Assembly: GCA_963921825.1 (NCBI GenBank)
Contig: OY997595.1
Location: 20,205,228-20,269,227 of the forward strand
Direction of reading: 5' to 3'
Length of the DNA stretch: 64,000 bases
From: Erodium maritimum
Lineage: Eukaryota; Streptophyta; Magnoliopsida; Geraniales; Geraniaceae
Positions 12,264 through 23,655 of this stretch are shown here, piece by piece; position 1 is the stretch's first letter; each line of letters begins with the position of its first letter. The notes beneath the pieces were generated by a model. It was given only the letters and a program-made list of their open reading frames with translations. It made no database searches and was not told where the DNA came from. Both the position numbers and the translations under genes were made by a program.

Positions 12264-14352
12264 TTTTTTTTTTACTAAAAAGTGAAATAGTATAAATTTA
12301 AAATCCAACTACATAGGTATGCTCCAGGGAACATAATCCCTAACCAATAAAAAAGAACAGACACAGGAAAAAATGTTCGCAGTTCTTTGAAGTACTAGTT
12401 ACATCACATAGGGTATTGAAACGCCACATAGGCAGGAAGGAAAGATGGGGGATAAGAAAATGGTACTGGAAGTGAAAGTCCAGCTCCAAGTCACGAGCAT
12501 GGGCTGCATCAGTAGTGGAAGGAAAGGCTTTAACCTGGGACCCCTCCCAAAGCCAGTCCCTGAAGCCTGATGAAGCTAACATTCCTCCTAGCGAGGCTGT
12601 TTCTTAGACCTCGTCTGATCATCCTAGGGAGCATCAACAACAATCCTCTTAACCCTTCCGGTAGCAGCTCCTTCACTATCTCTCTGCCCAGGCGGAATAG
12701 GCGCTGAAACTTCAGTGACCTTGCACTAGAGAGTTGGCCGGTCACCAAATATTTCCAACAAGGATCCACCTTCCCAAGGCCCTGCCTGTATTATTAGATA
12801 CAGTGCTCGGGGAAACACACATGCTCCTTCCTCGAGACGAGGAACCCTTAGATAAAGTTCTCGGTGAAACCCTCCCAAAGCATAGGGGTCCAACAAGAGA
12901 CGGGTTCTCAGACAAGTTTGTCGCATAGGGATTCACCAAATTGTCCTTATGAAATTCCAGGATAAAAGTATCATACCTCAGGGTACCCCGCAACTACAGC
13001 CCGCAATCCCTCATGACATGACCAATTCTCCCGCAATTGAAGTAGAAGTTCAGGAGCTTCGTATAGGTGAGGTCGACCTTCAAGGGATCCGGTAAGTCCT
13101 TGAACTCAATACCAGTCCCCGCTTGAGAGGATGTTCAACAAGGTGCCAACAACGCACCCTCACAGTTCCACCCCAGCACATACCCCACTGATCGCAGGGT
13201 ACCTCCACATACGTCCCCACGGCATCCCCGATCGGCTCCACCGTTGCCTTCATCCGAACTAGGGCGGCAGACCCCGAGCGTGGACCCATAGCTGCAAGCG
13301 GTCTGACGTTGGATGTTCCCGGGCACAGGGATTCAGCTCTCCGAGCAAAAGGGGGCGCTTGTCGAAGCACCAGGGCTCATTACCCCAACCTAAGATCGTG
13401 CTTCCGCCGTCTAGAAATAGAAGCCGAAGACTCCTGAACCAAGATCTTTGACGAACAAGCCTTCTGCAGCCCGCCCCCACACAATTGTGATGATACGAAG
13501 GAGAATATCCTTATGGGGAGGCTTTGACATCAATAGCTTGCCTATTAGTCCCTACTACTGATGGGAGATGACCGTGGTATTGGCCGGGGAGTAAGAGACC
13601 ACGATCTCAACCTCCTCGTCATCATCGAGGAAGAAAGAGGAGATCCCATCCTGGAGTGGCGCCATGGATGCCTGAAACTCTGGTAAAGCCACATTGGTGG
13701 GCGAATGGGGCTCATCCAACCAGAGGCCATTTTCCGACTATTGATCATACCGGCCGAAACAGTAAGAAGAGAGGGGATGAGTCAGATCCTATCCTTATTA
13801 GGAAGACAACGAACCAAGCCCAATGCCTCCACCACTGTATGTGGGAGATCCTCCATCAGTGCCTTCCCCCGCTCTAGGTCCCGTTAAAAAGGAGGGGTTG
13901 GATCAAACCGAGTCGTAGAAAAGTAGAAAGGAAAGTAGAAAGGAGTCGTAGGAACGTCCTCGACATGGTTTGCTAGTAGTGGTTGGAGTAGAGGCACCCA
14001 TGGCGAAGGGTACCAGTGCAGTGGAGAGAGAGGGTGGTGGACTCGTTTGAGTAGATGGAGACGCTGAAGGAAAGTCGGCTAGGGTTTGCTTCGGCTTCCT
14101 CCTACGCCCAAGTTCTATGGCCAGAGGATCCAAAGATGAAGAGGTGGTCTTTGAGGGAGAGGCCTGCACCGGGGGCAATATGATGAGGTCGGCAAAGAGT
14201 GCAGTAGCGGCGTCTTCAAGGTTCTCGGCGGTGGAAGCAGGGCTAGAAAGCACCATGGTCGCATAGAGGGTGGGCGGCTAGGGCTAGGGTTGCTCTCGAT
14301 TAGCGAGAGAGGAAATTTTTTAACTTTGCATTACAACTTGTTTGTTTGTGCA
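12264..14352 (-). mobile_element. Retroposon A: ORF1-only (half-LINE-like), 2.1 kb
   Basis: The element ends in a poly(A) preceded by TTTTTTAGT (plus-strand T run at 12264-12273). ATTGTTATTTACTTGTG at 12247-12263 is matched by ATTGTTATGTACTTTTG at 14353-14369, an aged 17-bp target duplication with two mismatches. Between them is one degenerate gag-like gene with DUF4283 and zinc-knuckle features, and no endonuclease or reverse transcriptase. LINE-type tail, TSD and ORF1-only content together point to a non-autonomous LINE derivative. Related copies lie at 22651-23654 and 56963-58240. Confidence 0.7.
12340..14256 (-). pseudogene. Gag-like ORF1 (DUF4283 + CCHC knuckle), decayed
   Basis: Reading right to left, a Ser/Pro/Thr-rich N-terminus (from 14256, MVLSSPASTAENLEDA) is followed by a DUF4283-like block near 13560-13400 (LIGKLLMSKPPHKDILLRII, then a W and FVKDLGSG). 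Next come LQLWVHARGLPP and a segment with GDAVGTYVEVPCDQWGM. A zinc knuckle FNCGRIGHVMRDC follows near 13050-13010. The C-terminus has FRDWLWEGSQ near 12560-12530, a motif shared with the two related copies. Several frameshifts and stops occur. The family order is that of plant LINE ORF1 or gag-like RNA-binding proteins. Confidence 0.7.
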
Positions 14353-14369
14353 AAATTGTTATGTACTTT

Positions 14370-14741
14370 TGTTGATTTGGTATATGAGTCTTATTTATTT
14401 TATTTTGACCACTTATTAACTTATGGTTCAATGGGTGGGCAAGGTAATCAATAGTAAATGTTCGTTTTTTTCATCCGTTCTTTTTAATTTAACTTTGTTT
14501 ATTTTCAAAGATTTTGTCTCTCTTTCTGAGACAACCTTCTCACACATATCGACAAAACCACATCGAGTGAAGCCAGAGAAGCACTAGAAAGTGTATTTTC
14601 ATTCTATTTCTTAGTTAAAGAAACTCAAAATCGAGCTATTATCATCCAGCGCATATTTTTGTTCTATATCCAGAACAAGAACCTAAAACTACACATCAAG
14701 CTACTATTAGCCAACACATATTTCGTTTTATAGCTTAGAAC
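14370..14741. other. AT-rich spacer
   Basis: No gene or terminal repeat is recognised. A loose repeat is visible: ATCGAGCTATTATCATCCAGCG near 14630 (first 20 bases ATCGAGCTATTATCATCCAG) resembles ATCAAGCTACTATTAGCCAA near 14695, so a short diverged tandem duplication may be present. Confidence 0.4.
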
Positions 14742-15331
14742 ATGTTGTATAGGAACAACATTATTTTCAACAATGTCTTTAAAACTCTTGAGGTAATTCT
14801 GCAGCAGATACAAAACGACTCCTATCAATTGTTGTGGGCTAGATTTAAGGAGGGCCAGTATTTACCTTTCATCTCTTGGATTAATGATCCTACATTATGT
14901 TACAAAAGAGGGAAATTCCAAGGTTCTACCCAATTGCATAATTGAGTTGGCTGGCTCTAAGGGTACTAAGGCTTCAGTTTGGAGTTGATTTTTTTGAGAA
15001 AGACTTGGTGCATCAGTTTAGTCTATTTGGTCACTTGTGTTGCACTAGTTTATGGACAGAGTTTTTAGAATTGTGCAGAAGTGTTGAAGCTCTTCTTGAC
15101 CAATTTGATGTATATTGTCTTGCTTTTTTTGTCTTTGATAAATTGTTGGTAGAATTGGTGATTAACTAAAAATTGTATTTGTTGCTTGTTCTGCAAGAAA
15201 TTGCTCTATGAACCTTTTAGGGTATCCTTTTGTTTGTAAGCTATCTTTGGAGGGGTCTCCCTTTTGCCTTGTTCTTCTTTGTAAAGGCTTGGTATTACAT
15301 ACAAAATTTTTAATCAAAAAAACATGCAATG
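14742..15331 (+). mobile_element. LINE-2: plus-strand LINE 3' fragment
   Basis: About 590 bp of a 5'-truncated LINE. It encodes the C-terminal ORF2 segment LYRNNIIFNNV...SWINDP (14742-14940), then a 3' UTR with the LINE-typical CTTTGTAAAGGCTTGGTATTAC, ending in TTTTTAATCAAAAAAA. The neighbouring minus-strand fragment encodes a homologous segment, so the two form an interrupted inverted repeat. A six-base AACATG on both sides is too short to be called a TSD with confidence. Confidence 0.7.
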
Positions 15332-15334
15332 GGA

Positions 15335-16500
15335 TCAGTAATCCATGACACAAAGGGAAAGGAAGAGGTATCCTTTTTTGAATTTAGCCTAAAAAAGTTG
15401 ATAAGAGTCAGTTTGTATTTGTTAAACAATGACATAAAGATCTTCAAAGATATTATTGAAGAGCATTTTATTCACGCATAACAAAATCCTCCAAATAGTA
15501 ATAGAAGTTGGGAACTCCCAATGTTAGATGGATCTATAAGGTCCCAATGATTTCTAAGATAAGAACCAGCTTCTAATGCATTTAGGAGTAGTAGTAGAGA
15601 TTCCCCACCATTTTAGGATAGCAGACAAATTAACCATGAGAATCTACAACCAATGAATAAATGATCTTGTTCCTCTAGTTTTTCATTGTTCAAAGGACAC
15701 TAAGTGTTTGTGATGGAGGAGATGCCTCTTTCCAGTAGAAAACATTTGGTATGAATGGCTTGTAAACAAAGCATCCAAGTGAAAACTGCAATGGGGGAGT
15801 GAGGGATGGGAAACCATAATGATTTAGCCCAATCCAGAGTCAAAACATCGCCATCATCTAAATATTGATACAGTCTCCTAATTGAAAATCCCTTACTATC
15901 CACAGACTAAGACACCATGTGTTTTCCATTAGTATTAATAGGAAAATTATTGAGTAATAATAAAGAAGGTCGAATTGCACCAACTCCCATCCTCTTAAAT
16001 CTCTTCTGGAAAAAAAAAATCCAATCCCCGGATTTCCATATTTGAGAGATCACACAAGATTTTTGTGTACTCAGCTGATAGTCTTTGGAATATCATTTTA
16101 AGAGGAACATCTGATATCCATCTATCCTCCTAGATATGAACTAAATCACCTGATTGAACTGACCAAAGCATGCCAGAAACTCCAAAGGCATTTGCAAATC
16201 TAGGAGATGAAAGTAAAAAGGCAATGTGTCTAATGGAGCTCCTCCCATCATGTATCAGAAACTTTGATAAATCTTAAGCCGAAGAGTCCCAACCATATTT
16301 AGTACAGAGAAGTTTTTTCCAAAGAGAATCTTTCTCCCGTGCAAATCTCCACCACCAAGTAGCTAGTAAGGCTTTATTCATAATATGAAGATTAAAAATC
16401 CCAAGTCCCCCTTTTTGTTTAGTTCTGCAAATTAAATTCCATCTAATATTGTGTAACACTCTCATGGTGACAAATGCATTCCACAAGAGCCTCCTTTAAA
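15335..16500 (-). mobile_element. LINE-3: minus-strand LINE fragment without its 3' tail
   Basis: Reading right to left it encodes RTKQKGGLGIFNLHIMNKAL, LLATWWWRFAREKDSLW, LLCTKYGW (16486-16274), then SIRRLYQYLDDGD, PIAVFTWMLCLQAIHTK (15903-15700), and a segment near 15500-15350 homologous to LINE-2. This is the RT C-terminal to zf-RVT part of ORF2. Frameshifts and stops are common. The fragment stops where the LINE-2 poly(A) ends. Confidence 0.75.
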
Positions 16501-16915
16501 AAAATTACAGTTCTTTAATAACTCCCACTCAAGCTTTAAACAAAGACGTGTAAAATAATGGAAGAGAACTGTGAATGCGTAAGCGGTGATGATGGATCAA
16601 CAAAAAAAATGATTTTTATTTATTTTAGAGAAAAACTATTCAAAAGAATAAATAAACAATTTGGAATAAAAAACTTGTTTCTGAAATGAAAAATAAGAAA
16701 AATAATTATTCAAAGTTAAATAAAATAATAAATATAGAAAAAAAATAATGATTTTCTAATGAATTAATGAAAATAAAATTAGAAAGAAAGAAAAACTTTT
16801 TAAATAAAAAAGTGTTGAAATTTAATGAAAAAAATAATATTAAAAAAGAATTAATGAAAAAAAAAGGAGAACAATAAAAAGAATACAAGAAACTAATATT
16901 AAAAATTAATTAAAT
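16501..16915. other. AT-rich spacer
   Basis: This is strongly A-rich, low-complexity sequence with no recognised gene. It forms the left target flank of the RRM-type LINE. Confidence 0.5.
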
Positions 16916-16931
16916 AAAAAAAGACCCTCAA
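16916..16931 (+). repeat. Left target-site duplication of LINE-4
   Basis: AAAAAAAGACCCTCAA occurs here and, identically, at 22635-22650 directly after the LINE poly(A). This fixes both ends of the element. Confidence 0.9.
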
Positions 16932-16953
16932 TTTTTTTTTTCAAACAAGAGAG

Positions 16954-18618
16954 ATGTTGGGAGGAGAGGGTTCCTCGTCTGCGGTGGCGGCTCCGTCGTG
17001 TCCTACCACTGTTCCGGCGAACAGAGGTATCAGTGGAGGAGGAACGCCACAGGTTGATGAGATGAATCCGACCAAGCTTGTCAAGGTTTTCATTAGCAAC
17101 CTTCCGTTTGGTACTTCTCAAGAGTGGTTTGAATCTTAGTTTGGAAGTGTTGTTCCAATAATGAAAGCCATAGTGGTCACTCGGCCAAACCGTACTGGCT
17201 AGGCTTTTGGTTTTGCGTTTGTCAGATCCCGGGTTGATGCACCAAGGTTAATAGACAGCCAAAATGGTGTTAAGGTCAAAGGATATACGTTGTTTGTGGC
17301 ATTGGATTGGATGGAAGCCGGGGGAAAGCGTCCCACGAGACGTCGCTCAGTTTGGAGGCCCAAATTTCCGGTTCCGGCTGATCGTACTGGCAAGGGAGAG
17401 CTTATCAGATATGAGGAAGTGGAACGAATTTCTAGAGGTGTTATCGTCTCTCTCAGGGCCGGTTTTGTCTTGGATCAATTTCGTGAGGAGATGGAGATTT
17501 CTGGAGCTAAAGGAATGGAGATTAGAAAAATTTGTGAGAATTTTTACATACTGCTCTGTTCGGACGTCCTGTTCTCTTCTATGTCGCGTGAGATGGAGTG
17601 GCGATGGTTTTTGACGTGGTTTAATGTGTTAAGTTTGGACGGAAAGTTAGCTTTGCTTGGTGATCACTGGAGTTGGATCAAGGTTGAAGGCATGCCCTAT
17701 TTTTGTGATGAAAAGGCAGTGATGAATCAGGTTATGAATGGAGTGGGAAAGGTGATCACAGTCCGGCCTGTTCTTAACACTGAAAACCTTGTGGGCGTTG
17801 TTTATACATTGATCCGAAGATCGGTTATGCAAGATGTTCCACAAAATTATGCGTTGCGGATAGGGAATGGGTCGTTTAAATTGACGTTCCGGGAAGTAGA
17901 GACAGTACCGGATGTGAGTTTGCAGCAGACGGAGTTTGAGTCGCCGGTGACAGAACCTGTTCCAGTATCAGAGACGACGAATTTTTGGGATACGGAAGCA
18001 TTTTCAAATTCAGAATTTGACTTGGAAGCTCTAGTTGTACATGAGGATAAAGCTGAAGAAGTCGTTTTACATCAGGGCACTGAACTTGAGGCTGGCGTGA
18101 GTGAGCCCATATTATCGAGTGGAGTAGTTAATCCCATATCAGAACAAACGCAACTGGTTTTGGCTTCGGACTATGCGACTTCGGGTTTAGTGAATGATGA
18201 TCAGTATCCTCCTTTGTCAATAAACCGTGAGCTTACTCCAAAAAACAAGAACAAGCATGTTACATACAGATCAAGGCAGTCAGCTATAAGTGGTGTCTCG
18301 CCTGTGATGCATGTTCCTTCAGCAGATAACACGACTTACTCCATCCAAACTCGCTCCCGGACTCGATCCCTAGAACGAGAAAGGGTTAAAGGGGTTAGTA
18401 ATTTATATTTTCATGTTCTTAATCCTGCTGCTAAAAAGGATGCTTGGAATGTTATTCGTGAATTGCATTTTCAGAAGTTCAAGAACACTGGAAAAATAGT
18501 CGAATCAATAGATGTATTTGTTCCTTTAATTTCTGATACTGGTGGTTCTTCTGTTCCTGATACGAATTTATTGCTGGAGCCCTCTGTTTCTGTTGAGGGT
18601 GTATCAGGGGTTATCTGA
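16954..18618 (+). pseudogene. LINE-4 ORF1 (RRM protein), two in-frame stops
   Basis: ORF1 runs in one frame from ATG 16954 to the stop at 18616-18618, about 555 codons, broken only by TAG at 17137-17139 and TAG at 17200-17202. The N-terminal RRM shows RNP2 VFISNLPFG and RNP1 GFAFVRS, followed by VKVKGYTLFVALD. The middle part has the W-rich DUF4283-like pattern (WRWFLTWFNVLSLDGKLALL, WSWIKVEGMPYFC). The C-terminal part is acidic, then basic (TYSIQTRSRTRSLERER). There is no CCHC knuckle; the RRM probably replaces it as RNA-binding module. The stop of ORF1 is separated from the ORF2 ATG by three bases. Confidence 0.9.
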
Positions 18619-18621
18619 ATT

Positions 18622-21600
18622 ATGAGGGCCCTCTCATGGAATGTTAGAGGACTGAATTCCTCTCAGAAACGTCGTTGTATGAGAGATCTGGTGTTCAAAC
18701 ATAGGCCTTTGTTTATTTTGTTGCAAGAAGTTAAAGTTCAAGTGGTTGATTATGCTTCTTTACGTATTCTGGGTCTTCATGGTGGTTGGAGTTTTTACTA
18801 TATTCCATCTATTGGTTCTGCTGGTGGTGTTCTTAGCTTGTGCCAGGATTCTGGTGCAGAATGCCTCCATATGGACTGGTTATTGTGTATTTGTTGATGT
18901 TAGACTGTCGATCATTAATGTCTATGCTCCGAATAATGCTCGAGCGAGGAGATCTTTTTGGGACGAGTTGAGATCGAAGAGGGTTGTAGTGGCTGATGTT
19001 TTTATTTGTGCAGGAGATTTTAATTATGTGCTTTCGGCGGATGAGCGTCGTAATTGTGTATCTCTGCAGGCTTATATTCACGCTTTTCAGGAATTTGTGA
19101 CCGGCATGGATCTCGTTCATCTACCTTTATCTGGGTCTGAATTTACTTAGTATCATTCTGCAGATAAATTATCTCGTATTGACAGGTTTTTTGTGTCCGC
19201 GGAATTGATGTCTCTTTTCAGGCCATTGACTCAAATTGCATTATCTCGATCTTTGTCTGATCATAGACCGTTGTTATTGACGATAGAGGAGACTGTTTGG
19301 GGAGCTCGCCCGATAAAATTTATAAATGCATGGGTAGATCACCCTGACTTTTTATCTGTTGTTCAGTCTTTTTGGACATCTTATTCTGATCAAGCTTCTT
19401 CCAACTACAGTTTATTTTTCAAGTTAAGGTCACTCCGTCTGGACTTGCAAAAGTGGAATAAGGAAGTTTTTGGAAACTCAGAGGAAAGGGTGAAGAATCT
19501 TGTGGCTGAAATTGAAGTCTTAGATAAGACTCAGGAAGAGCGTCCCTTGTCAGGTTCTGAAGTGAGCCACCGGTTCTGGCTCAGGGCAATTTTGATTCTT
19601 GAACAGAAAGTTTTGGACAAGATTTGGAGGCAAAAGGCTAGGATGACTTGGTTTCGTTGTGGTGACAGATGTACTCGTTTCTTTCACAAGATTGCAAATT
19701 TCAGAGCCCACAGAAATCGGTTATCAAAGATTCGTATTGGAACAAATTTCACCTCTGTTCCATCTGAAATTTTGGAAGGTGTTGCTTCTCATTTTGAAGA
19801 GCGTTTTTGTAACCCCCTTCCTGGCCGTGGGACTCTACCATCCTTTCCCTTTCAGGTTCTTTCTTATGATCAGAGGGTGGATATGGAAAGACATTTCTCT
19901 TCTGCAGAAATAGAGAGTGTTGTTGATGCATGTGGGAGTGATAAAGCACCTGGGCCGGACGGTTTTACCTTAAAGTTTTATATGGTAGCTTGGGATATAA
20001 TTAAGGTTAATGTGATACGTTTTTTTGAGGAATTTTATTCCTCAGGTGTGCTGGGAAAAGGGTTGAATTCCACTTTTTTAACCTTGATTCCTAAGCACTC
20101 CCAAGCAGATGTTTTTAGTGATTTTCGGCCTATCAGTTTAATCTCGAGTTCTTACAAGATTCTTGCCAAGGTGTTAGCCAGAAGATTGAAGAGAGTTATA
20201 GGTGATCTGATCAGTGACAATCAGAGTGGCTTTGTGGCTGACCGTCAGTTGGTAGATTGGGTTCTTATTGCCATAGAGATTATCCAGTATGTGAAGAAGT
20301 CGAGATTGTAAACTGTTGTCTTGAAACTTGATTTTGAGAAAGCATATGAATTGGTGCAATGGGGGTATTTGGAGGAGGTTTTCATCCAAATGAATTTTGG
20401 GGGAAGGTGGGGGAGATGGATCGCTTCATGCCTAAGGGCTCACCTTTCTGTTCTGGTTAATGGAGTTCCTACCAGAGCCTTTGAAATGGTCAATGGACTT
20501 CGTCAAGGGTGCCCTATGTCTCCATTTTTATTTCTAATTACAGTTGAAGGTTTGCATCAGTACTTGGAGTTGGGTAAGGAGGCTGGGTGTCTCAAGGGTG
20601 TTGGTATTGGAAATTCGGGCTTCTCTATTTCACATTTGCAGTTTGTTGACGATACCACTTTGTTTGTTAGTGGGTCTTTGGCTGAATTGGGCATGCATAA
20701 GTTTGATTTGGAAGGTTTCCAATTAGTGTCAGGACTTAAGGTCAATTTTTCTAAATCAAAGGCCATTGTGCTTAATGTTCATTCTCTTTCGGCCGAAGCT
20801 GTAAGTGAGACGTTGGGGTGTGAGTCGGGCTCTTTACCAATGAAATATTTGGGTTTTCCTTTAGGGGCCTCCCCTAAGCCATTGTCTACATGGGAGCCTG
20901 TTGTTGATAAGTATCGCTCGGCTTTGGATTTATGGCGAGCTAAGTATCTTTCTTTGGCTGGTAGACTTACTCTGATTCAGTCTACTTTATCTGGTTTGCC
21001 TCTATTCTTCATGTCGTTGTTTAAGGCTCCAAAGGGAATTGTTAAGACTCTTGAGGCTATCCAGAGGCGTTTTTTATGGAGAAATGGGGGAGATGGTCGG
21101 GTTCTAAATAAGGCTAAATGGAGTAAGGTGTGTAGGACGAAACAGTTGGGGGTCTCGGTCTTCGTAGACTGGGGGTGATGAATATAGCGTTATTGGCCAA
21201 ATGGTGGTGGCGTTTCTCCACTTCTAAGCGGTCTTTATGGAAGGTGCTTATTTGCCTGAGGATGGGATGGTCTGTTGATGATTGGGATCTCTCGTGTTTG
21301 GATAATAATGGTAACTGCTATCTTTTCAATCATATTTTGGAACTTGCCAGTGACCCTCTATTTTGTAGTATGTTCGGTAATCAAGGACTGTCGTGGAAAT
21401 TGGGACGTGGGGATTCCATCTCTTTTGGGGATGATGTATGGATAGGTGAGGCACCCTTGAGGACCCGTTTTCCTTTGGCTTTTTCTAGAGCAGTTAACAA
21501 GGACGGGGTTGTGGCTGAGTTCTGGAATGAGCAAGGATGGTTGGTTTCATTCAGAAACAGTCGAGGTAACAGAGAAAGGGAATAGGTGAGTGCTCTTTAT

Positions 21601-22247
21601 ACCTGTATAGAAGATTGTGTTTTGGCCCCCGATTTGGACGATAGTCTTCTTTGGAGGAAGTCCTCTGTAAGTTTTACAGTCTCTGAAGCCTATTCTATTC
21701 TGATGGAGGAGGACTTGTGGGTTTCTGTCTTGTGGGTGCTGGTATACCACCCAAGAACAATGTGTTGGTATGGTTAGCTGCTTAGAACACTTTACCTACA
21801 ACGGTGTTTTTGGAGGCAAGGGGTATGTTTTTAACTATTAACCAAATGTTTTTCCCTATGTGTAAATCTTTTATGGAGACTACAGACCATATTTTCATGC
21901 ATTGTTATTTATCCTGGTGGATTTGGGGGAAGGTGTTTGAGTGGCGGGGGCTGTTGTGGGTTATGCCAAGGACCGTGGGGAATCTGATTTCGATGTGGAG
22001 GAGTGTCAGATCGCATCATATGTGGAAGGTTTGGGTCCGTGTTTGTTATATTACTTGTTGGCATCTGTGGTTGTTCAGGAATGGAGTTGTGTTCAACGAG
22101 GTGATGGAATCTGGTGATGTACTGTTTGGGAAGATTATGAGTCATTCTGTAGTTGTTTGTTGGCATTCTCAGGCCTTGAGAGCCGGTTTTGCTTATGAGG
22201 ATTGGTGTAGGCGACCCAGCTGGTGCATCCGGCCAAGGCAGAGGTGA
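18622..22247 (+). pseudogene. LINE-4 ORF2: endonuclease, reverse transcriptase, zf-RVT
   Basis: The endonuclease has ALSWNVRGLNSS, LLQEVKVQ, NVYAPNN, CAGDFNYVLSADER and SDHRPLLL, so its catalytic residues look intact. The RT has DKAPGPDGFTLKF, PKHSQADVFSDFRPISL, NQSGFVADRQL, GLRQGCPMSPFLF and the FVDD box (about 20641-20652), then YLGFPLGASPKPLSTWEP and ALLAKWWWRF. Zf-RVT sequence with CKSFMETTDHIFMHC follows. Damage: a frameshift near 18870-18895, stops at 19148-19150 and 20309-20311, a lost base in a G run near 21145-21150, a stop at 21583-21585, a frameshift near 21735 and a stop at 21783-21785. Confidence 0.9.
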
Positions 22248-22634
22248 AGTCGGGGTTGATTTGTGTTTGTTTTGTTTGGCAGGATCTGCAGGAGAGATTA
22301 AACCTCTCAGGTTTCGCCTGTTTCTCACTGAGGTCCGGCGAGTGCTCATCAGGGGGAACGTTAAGGGCCGGTCTACTCTCGGAGTGGAGGGGCACAGATT
22401 ACTTAGTCTTTCTGAGACCAGAGGATCCACCTGTTCACCCTGAGGCATTGTTCGATGGTCTCGGTGGGACACATGTTTGGTTTTGATCTCTGTTGTAGTT
22501 TCCTGTTTATGTTCTTTTTGTTTCTCTCGGGTCTTTGACCCTTAGCTCATCTCTGACTTCCTTTGTTATCGTTGTTATCATTGGCCTTTTCCACCTTGGA
22601 ATTGGTTTCTTTTAATAAAATTCTCGAGCTTATA

Positions 22635-22650
22635 AAAAAAAGACCCTCAA
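22635..22650 (+). repeat. Right target-site duplication of LINE-4
   Basis: Second copy of AAAAAAAGACCCTCAA, immediately after the LINE poly(A). Confidence 0.9.
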
Positions 22651-23654
22651 CTCTTTGAGAAACCCTAGCTACTTCTGCGCTTTGCGTCCATGGCGTCTCC
22701 ACCCTCTACCCTCTACCCTCACCGTTCCGACCCTGGACTCCGCCTTGGCTACCCTACTGCTGCCACAGTCAGCCTGAGCCCCTCGGCACCCATACACAAG
22801 GCGTCCCCGGAACAAGTGGTCGTAGGACCCTCTGTGGCACCTAAGACCCGCCAGCGAAGGAGACCCAAACAAGTCTCGATCGTGCCTGGTGTCCCCTCCT
22901 TTCTCACCACCACGGAACAAAGCGACACCCCAACAAGCCGACTTCTGCAACATCGCCGCCTCTGCGCGAAAACCTAGCCAATCCAACCTCTGCAACCTCG
23001 TCGCCTCCGCTATCCTTAGCGGTGATCGCGTTCGATGTTGGTACGGCGCAGATGCCATCGACTAAGTTGCGCCGGGGCCGTCCGATTAAAGCTCGAGCGG
23101 CACCGCCAAAACCTAAAGCGACGGTGCCTACCCTAGGTACTGAGGCGCTGCCTAGGGTTTTGGTTCTCCCGCCGGTTACAACCCCTCCCCTCAATGTTTC
23201 AGTACCTTTTCCAACCCTAGGTACTGAGGCGTTGCCTAGGGTTTCGGTTTTCCCGCCGGTTAACACCCTTCCCCTCAATGTTTCAGACCTCCACCCTCTG
23301 AGTCGGATCCTCCTTTCTACTGTGACCTTGCTAAAGGCAAGGCCCCGATGATTTGTACCGAGGTAGTGCCTCGGGTTGCGGACTTTACTCGGGATGATCA
23401 GTCGAGGACTGGTAAACATCCTCGCCAGGAGGAATGTTAGACACCAAGGACCTCAGGGACCGGCTTTGGAGGGGTTCTTGGTATAGGACATACCTCTTTC
23501 TACTGATGCAGCCCTGGCTCATTAATTGCGCCGGGAATTCCAATGCCGTCTTCTCACCACCCACCTTTCCTTCTTGCCTTTATGGCGTTCGTCGGGACAT
23601 ATTGACATCAGTTTCTTTCCAAAACCATCTATGGTGGCTATAGTGATAAAAAAA
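22651..23654 (+). mobile_element. Retroposon B: ORF1-only relative of retroposon A
   Basis: It starts with CTCTTTGAGAAACCCTAGC and an ATG at 22690 (MASPPSTLYPHRSDPG), followed by Pro/Thr-rich frames. Near its 3' end LRDRLWRGSW (23446-23480) matches FRDWLWEGSQ of retroposon A, and the surrounding DNA aligns for about 170 bp (GAGGAATGTTAG...TTTCCTTCTTGCC). It ends at an A run, 23646-23654. The DUF4283 core present in A is missing, so B is internally deleted. No endonuclease or RT is present. A plus-strand LINE-like tail at 25601-25718 could be its displaced 3' end. Confidence 0.6.
23131..23291 (+). repeat. 84-bp tandem duplication in retroposon B
   Basis: Two copies start at 23131 and 23215 (CCCTAGGTACTGAGGCG...CCTCAATGTTTCAG). 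The unit is 28 codons long and stays in frame, encoding PTLGTEALPRV...PLNVS twice. Confidence 0.85.
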
Positions 23655-23655
23655 A

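Larger units (their letters stand above)
16932..22634 (+). mobile_element. LINE-4: full-length LINE with RRM-bearing ORF1 (5.7 kb)
   Basis: A perfect 16-bp TSD (16916-16931 and 22635-22650) brackets a complete element: a 22-nt 5' leader, ORF1 (16954-18618), ORF2 (18622-22247) and a 3' UTR with TTTTAATAAAATTCTCGAGC before the A tail. ORF1 carries an N-terminal RNA-recognition motif, the hallmark of the BNR-type L1 sub-clade known from beet and other plants. Only a few stops and frameshifts have accumulated, so this is the best-preserved LINE in the window. It is inserted at the 5' edge of retroposon B. Confidence 0.93.

Noticed and set aside
14742-16500. Twin-priming (5' inversion) origin for LINE-2 plus LINE-3
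   Set aside because: The inverted part lies downstream of the poly(A), and both fragments contain the same ORF2 segment, which one inverted insertion cannot give.
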